A stretch of DNA of 64,000 bases, from positions 124,001-188,000 of the forward strand of contig NZ_QKNS01000007.1 in the NCBI RefSeq assembly GCF_003231285.1, given 5' to 3'. The first letter of the stretch is position 1. Every line of letters starts with the position of its first letter. Source of the DNA: Hymenobacter sediminis. GTDB lineage: Bacteria > Bacteroidota > Bacteroidia > Cytophagales > Hymenobacteraceae. A model generated the notes under the pieces. It was not told the DNA's origin. It saw only the letters and a list, made by a program, of their open reading frames with translations, and searched no databases. The translations under genes and the position numbers were made by a program. Below are positions 24,516 through 32,585 of this stretch, in pieces.

Positions 24516-27500
24516 TTACTGATCCAGCTCTTTCTCCTCGCCCATGGTGTCGCAGTGGTAGTGCTTATTGGGCCGAGCGGTAGGCATTTGGGTAGTAGCA
24601 CCGCTTTTCTTGGCTTCCAGCATTTTCTGCACAATGCGCAAGCGTTCCTGTTGCATCTGCTGACGCAGCTGCTGGTCGGTTTCCAGGCTAAACATCTCGC
24701 GGCCGTCCACGAAGGTGCGCTCCGCGCGGGCGTAAATGCTCAGCGGATGATCGGTCCAGAGCACCACATCGGCGTCTTTGCCCTCCTTGATGCTGCCCAT
24801 GTTCTTATCAAGGTGCAGCATTTTGGCGGGGTTGATGGTCACCAGCTTCAGCGCTTCTTCCTCCGAAAGACCGCCGTACTTCACCGTTTTGGCGGCTTCC
24901 TGGTTGAGACGGCGGCTCATTTCAGCGTCATCGGAGTTGATGGCTACGTTCAGGCCTACATCGTGCATGATGCTGGCATTGTAGGGAATAGCGTCGCGCA
25001 CCTCATTTTTGTAAGCCCACCAATCAGAGAAAGTGCTGGCGTTAATGCCGCGTTCCTTCATCTTGTCGGCCACTTTATAGCCTTCCAGAATGTGGGTAAA
25101 CGTGTTCACCTGGAAACCCATGCGGTCAGCCACGTTCATCAGCATATTGATTTCTGACTGCACGTAGCTGTGGCAGGTGATAAAGCGCTGCTTGTTCAGG
25201 ATTTCCACTAGGGCCTCCAGCTCCAGGTCGCGGCGCGGGGCCTCGCCTTTCTTGCGCTTGGCCTTGCTGAGCTTATTCCAGGCTTTCCACTCCTGCTCGT
25301 ACTCCTTGGCGCGGGTAAAGGCATCTACAAACACCTGCTCGGTGCCCATGCGCGTTTGCGGAAAACGCACAGTATTCAATTCGCCCCAGTTGCTTTGCTT
25401 CACGTTTTCGCCCAGCGCAAACTTAATGAAGCCCGTCGCGCCCTGAATCTTCATCTGCTCCGGAGTCATGCCCCAACGCATCTTAATCAGAGCTGACTGC
25501 CCGCCGATGGGGTTGGCCGAGCCGTGCAACAGCTGTGCGGCTACTACCCCGCCGGCCAGGTCGCGGTACACGTCCACGTCCTCGGGGTCTACCACGTCGG
25601 CAATGCTTACCTCGGAAGTTACAGATTGGGTGCCCTCGTTTACGCCGCCGGAAATAGCCAGGTGGGAGTGCTCATCAATGATACCGGGCGTTAGGTGCTT
25701 GCCGGTGCCATCGATGCTGCGGCCGCCGCTGGGAACGGAAAGATTGCGCCCAATCCGGGCGATTTTACCGTTTTGCAGCAGCACATCGGCGTTTTCGAGC
25801 TTCCCAGCCGCCTCACTGGTCCACACGGTTGTATTCTTGATCAGAATGGTTTGCTGAGTTGGCACCTCCGCCCGGCCATAGGCCACGAAGGGGTACTGTA
25901 CTGCACCCAGTTGGGGCGGCACGGGCGCTTTGATGGAGTCGCGGCGGGCAGTGCGGGTAGCTTCCTCCAGGCGCTGAGCACTCCACTTCACGGTGGTAGC
26001 GTCGGGCAGTTGGCCGTCGCCCTGGAAGGTGCGGCTCTCGGCCGTGTAATAGCCGCTCAGCCGGATGGCGCCGCTGCCTTTGGCTTTAGGGTTCGGGTTG
26101 AAGACGAGGGTAGCAAGTTCCCCATTCACGCTCATCGTTCCCTTCACGGTGTCGCCGGCTGCGCCCACAATCTTCAGTTCCGGAGCTTCGGGCTTGCCGG
26201 CCAGCAGCAGCCTACCCCCCGGCTGTTGCCCAACCTGCAAGGTGTACACGCCCCGGTAGTCGGCGGGCAACGTGCTGAGCTGATACCGCTCGCCCTGCAC
26301 CCAATTGTCGAGCAGCACATTGTCTTCGGCCAGCAGACGGTTGGAGCATACCAGGAAGTTGGCTTCCATGCCAGGTTTGAGGGCTCCTACCCTATCCTCG
26401 GCTTTTACCAGGGTGGCCGGAATGGCAGTTAGGGCCTGCAGGGCCTGTTCCTCCGTGAGGCCGTACTGCACGGCTTTACGCAGGTTGGGCAGAAACTTCT
26501 TTTTATCCTTGAGGTCGGCGGTGGAAAGCGCAAAGGGCACACCAGCTTTGGCCAGCATGGCGGGGTTAGCCGGGGCCATTTCCCAGTGCTTCAGCTCCTG
26601 CAGACTTACCCGCGCGGCGTCGTACACGTCATCTACCTGGTAGGCGTCGGGGAAGTTGAGGGTGAGGATAAGTGGGGCCTTGGTGGCCTTGATGTCGGCA
26701 ATGCGCTGGTACTCGTCGCCGTGTCCTTTGATGATGTATTGCACCCCAAACTCGTCGCCCAGCTTATCGGCCCGCAGGGCATTTAGCTTGTCGCGCACCT
26801 CGAAAATAGCCGGTAAGCTGCGCTGCTGGTTCAGGGCTCTGAGCGACAGGTTCTGCTCCCGTGTGGGGTTGCGCTGGTTCCAGTCGGCATCGAGGTAGCT
26901 CTGGCGCAGCAACGCAATACTGCCCATTAAGGACGACGGATAATCCTGCGTGCTGCTACCCTTATCAAAGCTGAAAGCGGCGGCAGCACGGTCCTGGAGC
27001 AGCACTTCACTTTCGCGGCGGCTGGTGTTCAAGCTTACCAACGCGGCCGTACCGCGGGCAATACCATCGGGCTGGTGGGTGAGCACCGCCCCAAAGCCCT
27101 GGCGACGGTAGGCATCGGCCTGCTCAGCGTTGGCGCGGAATAGCTCGGCCGCGTTTACTTCCGGATGAATAGCCTGGTTCCAGTCGTAGGCACCAGCTTT
27201 GGTGCTTTCCATCTGGGGGCCACTGCGGCGGCCCTGGCGCTCAGGGGCTTTCACCTCGGGGACTCCGTAAGCGGCGTACAAATCCACGAAGCCCGGGTAA
27301 ATGAAGCGGCCCTTCAGGTCCTGAACTACAGCTCCGGCCGGAATTTTCACCTTGGTGCCCACCGCTTCCACTTTGCCATCCCGAATCAGGAGGGTAGCAT
27401 CATTGAGCCGGGTTTTGTAATCGGTGAAAATGGTGGCGTGGGTGAAGGCGTACAGGCCCGGCCGTTGGTCGTACACGCCGTTGCGGGGAAAGGTAGCTGG

Positions 27501-27578
27501 CTGCTGGGCATAGGCTACCGTGAGGCTGCCCGTCAGCAAGCCGCCGGCCAGGCCCAGCCGGCGAAGGTCAATGCGCAT
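24516..27578 (-). CDS. two-domain periplasmic amidohydrolase
   Basis: A 1020-residue exported protein from the ATG at 27578 (signal peptide RLGLAGGLLTGSLTVAYAQ). It contains two amidohydrolase modules. The N-terminal one (about 25-460) has IYPGFVDLYAAYGVPE where H-x-H is expected, so its metal site is missing. The C-terminal one (about 595-1000) keeps DEHSHLAISGG, FITCHSYVQSE, THILEGYKVADK and NSDDAE, consistent with a working imidazolonepropionase-like metal centre. A strand-rich linker joins them. Such tandem proteins occur in Bacteroidota; substrates (peptides or lactams) are unproven. It lies upstream of the single-domain homologue and is probably co-transcribed. Confidence 0.85.
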   Translation of the reverse strand: MRIDLRRLGLAGGLLTGSLTVAYAQQPATFPRNGVYDQRPGLYAFTHATIFTDYKTRLNDATLLIRDGKVEAVGTKVKIPAGAVVQDLKGRFIYPGFVDLYAAYGVPEVKAPERQGRRSGPQMESTKAGAYDWNQAIHPEVNAAELFRANAEQADAYRRQGFGAVLTHQPDGIARGTAALVSLNTSRRESEVLLQDRAAAAFSFDKGSSTQDYPSSLMGSIALLRQSYLDADWNQRNPTREQNLSLRALNQQRSLPAIFEVRDKLNALRADKLGDEFGVQYIIKGHGDEYQRIADIKATKAPLILTLNFPDAYQVDDVYDAARVSLQELKHWEMAPANPAMLAKAGVPFALSTADLKDKKKFLPNLRKAVQYGLTEEQALQALTAIPATLVKAEDRVGALKPGMEANFLVCSNRLLAEDNVLLDNWVQGERYQLSTLPADYRGVYTLQVGQQPGGRLLLAGKPEAPELKIVGAAGDTVKGTMSVNGELATLVFNPNPKAKGSGAIRLSGYYTAESRTFQGDGQLPDATTVKWSAQRLEEATRTARRDSIKAPVPPQLGAVQYPFVAYGRAEVPTQQTILIKNTTVWTSEAAGKLENADVLLQNGKIARIGRNLSVPSGGRSIDGTGKHLTPGIIDEHSHLAISGGVNEGTQSVTSEVSIADVVDPEDVDVYRDLAGGVVAAQLLHGSANPIGGQSALIKMRWGMTPEQMKIQGATGFIKFALGENVKQSNWGELNTVRFPQTRMGTEQVFVDAFTRAKEYEQEWKAWNKLSKAKRKKGEAPRRDLELEALVEILNKQRFITCHSYVQSEINMLMNVADRMGFQVNTFTHILEGYKVADKMKERGINASTFSDWWAYKNEVRDAIPYNASIMHDVGLNVAINSDDAEMSRRLNQEAAKTVKYGGLSEEEALKLVTINPAKMLHLDKNMGSIKEGKDADVVLWTDHPLSIYARAERTFVDGREMFSLETDQQLRQQMQQERLRIVQKMLEAKKSGATTQMPTARPNKHYHCDTMGEEKELDQ

Positions 27579-27751
27579 GTGGTAGAGGTATGTGGAATAG
27601 GTAGGATGTGACGCGAGAAAACTACCCGGAATGAGCAAAGCCCTACCCCAGGCGCAGCAAAGAACCACTTCGGCAACCGGAGTTGCACCAGTTCAGTATG
27701 TTGAAGATGAAGCTCAACTAACTACCAAAACCCGACATTTCCCATACCATT

Positions 27752-27961
27752 ATGCGCAAAGGCACCCAAGTAACCTGGAAATACGGCACCGGCACGGCCA
27801 CCGGCAAGATTGAGGAAACGCACAAAGAGTCGGTTACCCGCAAGCTGCAGGGCGCTGAAATCACGCGCCACGGCACCCCTGATAATCCCGCTTTTCTTAT
27901 TGTGCAGGATAATGGCGACAAGGTGCTGAAGCTGCAAAGCGAAGTGAAGCCAGCCAAATAA
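27752..27961 (+). CDS. DUF2945 (Tudor-like) small protein
   Basis: A 69-residue cytoplasmic protein. KGTQVTWKYGTGTATGKIEE followed by ITRHGTPDNPAFLIVQDNGD and VLKLQSEV matches the DUF2945 family, a small beta barrel with a Tudor-like fold. Its role is unknown. It is divergent from the amidohydrolase operon and ends in a strong terminator shared with the permease gene. Confidence 0.85.
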   Translation: MRKGTQVTWKYGTGTATGKIEETHKESVTRKLQGAEITRHGTPDNPAFLIVQDNGDKVLKLQSEVKPAK

Positions 27962-27986
27962 CTTATTCCCCGATAGGAGACAAAGA

Positions 27987-28018
27987 AAAAGCCCCGCCGA
28001 AAACTCGGCGGGGCTTTT
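27987..28018. terminator. bidirectional intrinsic terminator
   Basis: AAAAGCCCCGCCGA and TCGGCGGGGCTTTT form a perfect 14-bp stem around AAAC, between two convergent genes. Confidence 0.9.
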
Positions 28019-28036
28019 GTTTCAATGCAGAAAGTA

Positions 28037-29623
28037 CTAGGCGTTTTTGGGGTCGGGCTCGATGAAAGCCTGCTCCTCCATTTCGGTGGGCACCACTACA
28101 ATGCCCTGCTGCAGCTTGGAGTTGCGCTTGCCGTAAATGAAGTACACAATGAAGCCGAGCAGCATCCAGCCCATGGCCACTTTCAGGGTGAACTCATCCA
28201 GGGCGGCAATCATGCCCAGGCATACCACCATGCCCATAATGGGCACGAAGGGGAACGACGGCGACGACAGCGGCGCACGGAACGGACGAGGCTGCGCGGG
28301 ATCTGACTTACGCATGATCCAAACGCCCGCCGACACCAGCACGAAGGCCAGCAGTGTACCGAAGGAGGTCAAATCACCTGCCAAAGAGCCAGGCACAAAG
28401 GCAGCAAAAGCGCCCACGAAAATCAGCAGCGCCAAGTTCGACTTGTAAGGGGTACGGAACTTAGGGTGCAGGTCGGAGAAGGCTTTAGGCATCAGACCGT
28501 CCTTCGCCATGGAGAAGAACACCCGGCTCTGCCCCATCAGCATTACCAGAATTACAGAGGAGAAACCAAGCAGAATAGCCATAGTCACGGCCGTTCCCAG
28601 CCACTCGTAGCCGGGCATGTGGGCTTTAATGGCATACGTTACGGAAGCCTCGCCGCCCTTTGCAGGGTCAGCAAATTCGCGCCAGTTGGCTACGCCGGTC
28701 AGTACGTGGCCGAACAGAATGTACAGCACGGTGCAAACGGCCAAAGAGCCGAGGATGCCAATGGGCATGTCGCGCTTAGGGTTCTTCGCTTCCTGAGCGG
28801 CCGTCGATACAGCATCAAACCCAATAAAGGCGAAGAATACAATAGCCGCACCGCCGAGAATACCGCCCCAACCGTGCTTGTTCCAGCCTGTGTACTCACG
28901 TACTACGGCACCAGCCGCATTCTTCACTGGCTCTGCATTTTCCGGAATCAGGTAGGGCTCGTGGTTAGTGGGGTTGATAAACTGCCAGCCTACTGCAATG
29001 AATACCAATACAATAGCCACTTTCAGGAACACCACAATGGCGTTGAACATAGCCGACTCCTGCGTGCCCTTGATGAGCAGCAGCGAAAGGGCCACAATAA
29101 CCAGCAGCGCAGGCAGGTTGATGACGCCCGTGTGCATCACGCCATCTACAGCGGCGCTTTCAAACGGCGAGTGGCTCCACTCGTAGGATATAGGCGAAAG
29201 ATGGAACGCCTCTAAGAGCTTGTTCAGGTATTCGCTCCAGGCAATACTTACCGTAGCGGCCCCCAGGGCATATTCCATAATCAGGGCCCAACCGATAATC
29301 CAGGCCACAAACTCGCCCATGGTGGTATAGGCGTAGGTGTAGGCCGAACCGGCAATCGGAATCATGGCAGCGAATTCGGCGTAGCAGAGGCCGGCAAAAG
29401 CGCAGCCAATAGCGGCCACAATGAAGGCCAGCGTAACGCCCGGGCCTGAGGCCTGCGCGGCGGCAGCTGCCGTGCGCACAAACAAACCAGCCCCAATAAT
29501 AGCCCCGACGCCCAGCGCCACGAGGTTACCCGCGCCCAAAGTGCGCTTCAGCGAGCCTTCCCCCGAGGAGTTGGCTTCGCCCAGCAGCTGGGCCAGCGGT
29601 TTTTTGGCGAAAATATTTGCCAT
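28037..29623 (-). CDS. APC-family amino acid permease
   Basis: A 528-residue inner-membrane transporter with about 12-14 helices. The start at 29623 (MANIFAKKPLAQLLGEANS) is preferred over a TTG-started extension. The first helix carries the family motif GVGAIIGAGLFV, and the later FIGFDAVSTAAQEAKNPKRD segment is typical of the cationic amino acid transporter branch of the APC superfamily. A cytoplasmic C-terminus ends the protein. It likely imports an amino acid with protons; the substrate cannot be told from sequence. Amino acids could feed aspartase, but that link is inference. Confidence 0.88.
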   Translation of the reverse strand: MANIFAKKPLAQLLGEANSSGEGSLKRTLGAGNLVALGVGAIIGAGLFVRTAAAAAQASGPGVTLAFIVAAIGCAFAGLCYAEFAAMIPIAGSAYTYAYTTMGEFVAWIIGWALIMEYALGAATVSIAWSEYLNKLLEAFHLSPISYEWSHSPFESAAVDGVMHTGVINLPALLVIVALSLLLIKGTQESAMFNAIVVFLKVAIVLVFIAVGWQFINPTNHEPYLIPENAEPVKNAAGAVVREYTGWNKHGWGGILGGAAIVFFAFIGFDAVSTAAQEAKNPKRDMPIGILGSLAVCTVLYILFGHVLTGVANWREFADPAKGGEASVTYAIKAHMPGYEWLGTAVTMAILLGFSSVILVMLMGQSRVFFSMAKDGLMPKAFSDLHPKFRTPYKSNLALLIFVGAFAAFVPGSLAGDLTSFGTLLAFVLVSAGVWIMRKSDPAQPRPFRAPLSSPSFPFVPIMGMVVCLGMIAALDEFTLKVAMGWMLLGFIVYFIYGKRNSKLQQGIVVVPTEMEEQAFIEPDPKNA

Positions 29624-30186
29624 ACAGGTTGATGAGAGAAAAGAAAGAGGTGAGACGGGGATTATGAAATTTGCAAAAAAAGCCGCCTGCAAGCAGCTAC
29701 GTGGGCCGAATATAGCCCTTTATCCGGACAGCGGGACTTGGCTCGGATGCCAACAGAAAGATTTGGGCAGCGTGATGAAACCTAGATGAAGTTAGGCGCT
29801 CAGCCCAACGGTACTTATCGGCAAAGACTCCTCACTAACAAAATAGATGCTTGCGCCACTGGCCTATTCTGCCCATCAAGCCCTCATCCCTACCCTAGCT
29901 ATTCAGCCAAAGCTTCCGCTTACTGCAAGCACACCTAGGTCGGGCTGGGGTTGGTGGTTGCGTGCCGGGTAGGCCTGGCGGTGCGGCAAAACAGGGCCAC
30001 CAACCTTTTCAGGATCAACCAGGTTACTACCCCGCGCTCAGGGCCAAAGCCAAGCTCGGCCGTTTATGCGCTACCCCTAATATTTTCCGGAACCAATAGG
30101 CAGGCTTTTCTTCTTGCTTATATTTGAAAATATGCGCCCGAGCAACGGCTGAGCCAGCTCGGGGGCACCACCACATCCAACACCCC
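29624..30186. other. divergent intergenic region permease / MBL-rhodanese gene
   Basis: About 560 bases without a supportable gene. It must hold both promoters. TATATTTG at 30119-30126 matches the Bacteroidota -7 consensus for the rightward gene. No hairpin, repeat or riboswitch-like fold was recognised. Confidence 0.45.
30119..30126 (+). promoter_or_regulatory. -7 promoter element (TAnnTTTG)
   Basis: TATATTTG matches TAnnTTTG exactly, 60 bases before the ATG of the MBL-rhodanese gene. The -33 region is not convincing. Confidence 0.45.
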
Positions 30187-31569
30187 ATGAGTCCTCTGCC
30201 TAGTAGTACCGGTTCGGTACAGATTCAGCAGTTCTACGACAAAGGCCTAGCCCACGCGAGCTATGCCATCCGCAGCGGCCGCCAGGTGGCCATCATCGAC
30301 CCGGCCCGCGACCCTCAACAGTATTACGATTTCGCCGACGAGCATGATGCCAAGATCATTGCCGTCATCGAAACGCACCCCCACGCCGACTTCGTCAGCA
30401 GCCACCTGGAAATTGCCCGGGAAACCGGCGCTACCATTTATTCCAGCAAGCTGGTAAAGGCCAGCTACCCCCACCAGCCGTTTGATGACGGCCAGCGCAT
30501 TACGCTGGGCACGGTGGAGTTGCACGCCCTCAATACCCCCGGCCACTCGCCTGATTCTATCAGCATTCTGTTGATGGACGAGTTGGGCCAGAGCCGCGCT
30601 GTATTCACCGGCGACACCCTATTTGTAGGCGACGTAGGCCGCCCCGACCTGCGCGAAGACGACAACGTAGGCGGCCACAGCCGCGAGGATTTGGCGGCCC
30701 AGCTCTACCAGAGCACTCGCCAGAAGCTGATGACGCTGCCGGCTACTACCCGCGTGTACCCGGCCCACGGCCCTGGTTCGCTCTGCGGCAAAACCACCAG
30801 CCCCGACCTCGACAGCACCATTGGCAAGGAGCTGAAAACCAACTACGCCCTGCAGCCCATGTCGGAGGAGGAGTTCATCAAGGTTTTGCTGGAAGATCAG
30901 CCCTTCATGCCCAAATATTTCGGCCACGACGTGCTGCTGAACAAGAACGGTGCACCTTCGTTCGAGGACAGCGTACGGGCCGTACCGCGCCTGCACTCGG
31001 GCGTTGCTTTGGAGCCAGGGGTAGTAGTTATTGATACTCGCCCGGCTGAACTGTTCCGGGCCGGCCATATTCCCGGTGCTATCAACCTCATGGACGGTGG
31101 CAAGTTTGAAACCTGGCTGGGCTCCATCGTGGGTCCGCAAGAGCCGTTCTACCTCATAGCCGATTCGCAGATTGCCCTGGATACAGTTATCCGCAAAACA
31201 GCGAAAATCGGGTATGAAGGCAACATCAAAGGTGCTCTGTTGGCCCCGCGGGAACTGCCCGTCACCAGCCCTGATACCGACGTGGAGCACGTGCGCCAGC
31301 ACCCCCAAGACTACACCATTGTGGACATCCGCAACCGCACTGAAGCCCAGCAGCCCATCTTCGAGAATGCCCTGCTGATTCCGCTGCCCGAGCTGCGGGA
31401 GCGGGTCCAGGAAGTTCCGACGAATAAGCCCGTGCTGGTGCACTGCGCCGGCGGCTACCGCTCGGCGGCCGGTGCCAGCATTCTGCAGGCAGCTCTACCC
31501 GCGGGCACACCCATCTATGACCTAGGCGAAGCCATCAGTACCTTCCAGCCCCAGTCGGCAACGGTATAG
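30187..31569 (+). CDS. MBL-fold protein with two rhodanese domains (persulfide dioxygenase-like)
   Basis: A 460-residue cytoplasmic protein. Residues 1-240 form a metallo-beta-lactamase domain with H64-P-H66-A-D68-F and HSPDSISI, GDTLFVGDVGRPDL and VYPAHGPGS, as in ETHE1-type persulfide dioxygenases, whose iron oxidises persulfides to sulfite. Two rhodanese domains follow. The first (about 270-350) lacks an active-site cysteine (FYLIADSQIA). The second ends in VHCAGGYRS with C420 intact. The architecture resembles CstB, which detoxifies sulfide as thiosulfate. The ATG at 30187 fits the domain start better than the upstream frame from 30124. A terminator follows. Confidence 0.87.
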   Translation: MSPLPSSTGSVQIQQFYDKGLAHASYAIRSGRQVAIIDPARDPQQYYDFADEHDAKIIAVIETHPHADFVSSHLEIARETGATIYSSKLVKASYPHQPFDDGQRITLGTVELHALNTPGHSPDSISILLMDELGQSRAVFTGDTLFVGDVGRPDLREDDNVGGHSREDLAAQLYQSTRQKLMTLPATTRVYPAHGPGSLCGKTTSPDLDSTIGKELKTNYALQPMSEEEFIKVLLEDQPFMPKYFGHDVLLNKNGAPSFEDSVRAVPRLHSGVALEPGVVVIDTRPAELFRAGHIPGAINLMDGGKFETWLGSIVGPQEPFYLIADSQIALDTVIRKTAKIGYEGNIKGALLAPRELPVTSPDTDVEHVRQHPQDYTIVDIRNRTEAQQPIFENALLIPLPELRERVQEVPTNKPVLVHCAGGYRSAAGASILQAALPAGTPIYDLGEAISTFQPQSATV

Positions 31570-31607
31570 GTGGTAGTGCAACCTTTTGGTTAGGCTAATA
31601 CTCTCGG

Positions 31608-31636
31608 AAAGACCGGACCCGCTAGGTTCGGTCTTT
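31608..31636 (+). terminator. hairpin, terminator of the MBL gene or leader of the next gene
   Basis: AAAGACCGGACC and GGTTCGGTCTTT pair around CGCTA and are followed by CTGTTTATC. It lies 24 bases before the lipoprotein start at 31661. A similar hairpin precedes the second copy. Confidence 0.75.
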
Positions 31637-31660
31637 CTGTTTATCAAATAATAAGCCCCG

Positions 31661-32008
31661 ATGAAAAAAGCGGTATACCCGATGCTGGCAACAGCACTTT
31701 TGCTATCTGCCTGTGACGAAACCGATATAGAAAAGGGAACACCCAGCTGCGTGCGGCAGAAGATCATCAACCTAGCCAGAATCTCTACCTGCAAGGAAGG
31801 AGGGGCCAGCGTGCTGGAGTACACGTTTCAGGGCCAGACGGTATACTCCTTCAACCCCGACAAATGCGCTGTATCCGGCGCAGAAATCACCGATGAGAAC
31901 TGCAATACCCTGGGTTACATAGGAGGCCGAGGATTTGTTGTTAACCTCAAAATCAATGGGGAGCCGTTCAGCAATGCCAAGTACAAGCGCACTATCTGGG
32001 AGCAATAA
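31661..32008 (+). CDS. small lipoprotein, first of a tandem pair
   Basis: A 115-residue lipoprotein. MKKAVYPMLATALLLSAC ends in a lipobox with Cys18. The mature part has four more cysteines (GTPSCVRQKIINLA, STCKEGG, PDKCAVSG, DENCNTLGYIGG), which suggest two disulfides, and ends YKRTIWEQ. Small, Cys-rich, surface or periplasmic lipoproteins of this shape are common in Hymenobacter-like genomes without known function. The next gene encodes a clear paralogue. Confidence 0.75.
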   Translation: MKKAVYPMLATALLLSACDETDIEKGTPSCVRQKIINLARISTCKEGGASVLEYTFQGQTVYSFNPDKCAVSGAEITDENCNTLGYIGGRGFVVNLKINGEPFSNAKYKRTIWEQ

Positions 32009-32088
32009 GCCTGGCGTTATGCTTTGCCTATGGCAGACTCCGTGCGAGGCCTGAGTTACTACAACCTTTCGGCACACTTAATACGCCG

Positions 32089-32121
32089 AGCAAGACCAGC
32101 CCCGGCGAGTTTGGTCTTGCT
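32089..32121 (+). terminator. hairpin upstream of the second lipoprotein
   Basis: AGCAAGACCA and TGGTCTTGCT pair around 13 bases and are followed by GTTTT. It lies 81 bases after the first lipoprotein stop and 25 bases before the second start. Confidence 0.75.
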
Positions 32122-32146
32122 GTTTTCATCTAACCCACAGTTCCTA

Positions 32147-32503
32147 ATGAAAAAAGCATTATACCCCATGCTGGCCGCGGACTTGTTTTTATCTGCCTGT
32201 GATGAAACAGACATTGCCAAAGGTACTCCTAGCTGCATTCGGCAGAGCGTTATCAACCTGGAAAGAGAATCCGTTTGTGATGACGGAGTTAGTGTAAATG
32301 AATACTTCTTTCAGGGTAAGACGGTGTACGTATTTAACCCCGGCAATTGCATAGCCGATGGTAGCTCCGAGGTGCTGGATGCGGACTGCAATAGGTTGGG
32401 GTTTCTAGGTGGTTTCGGGGGCAATACGGTAAATGATGGTCAGGTATTTTTTAGCACGGCCGAGTTCAGGCGTACGATTTGGGAAAAGAATATAACAGAA
32501 TAG
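32147..32503 (+). CDS. small lipoprotein, second of a tandem pair
   Basis: A 118-residue paralogue of the preceding lipoprotein. The start at 32147 (MKKALYPMLAADLFLSAC) gives a lipobox cysteine; the frame is open further upstream. Shared segments include CDETDIAKGTPSCIRQSVIN, QGKTVYVFNPGNC, DADCNRLGFLGG and FRRTIWEKN. The second half has diverged and carries a Gly/Asn-rich insertion. The pair arose by tandem duplication that included the upstream hairpin. Confidence 0.75.
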   Translation: MKKALYPMLAADLFLSACDETDIAKGTPSCIRQSVINLERESVCDDGVSVNEYFFQGKTVYVFNPGNCIADGSSEVLDADCNRLGFLGGFGGNTVNDGQVFFSTAEFRRTIWEKNITE

Positions 32504-32572
32504 CCTCTACTGCTAGCTCGCTTGCTAGCTCAAACCGCGCAGAACAGCCTTTCTTCTTCCGGCTGACAGGAG

Positions 32573-32580
32573 TATCTTCG
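32573..32580 (+). promoter_or_regulatory. possible -7 element abutting sbcD
   Basis: TATCTTCG resembles the -7 consensus TAnnTTTG and ends five bases before the sbcD ATG, implying a near-leaderless transcript if used. Confidence 0.35.
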
Positions 32581-32585
32581 TAGTC

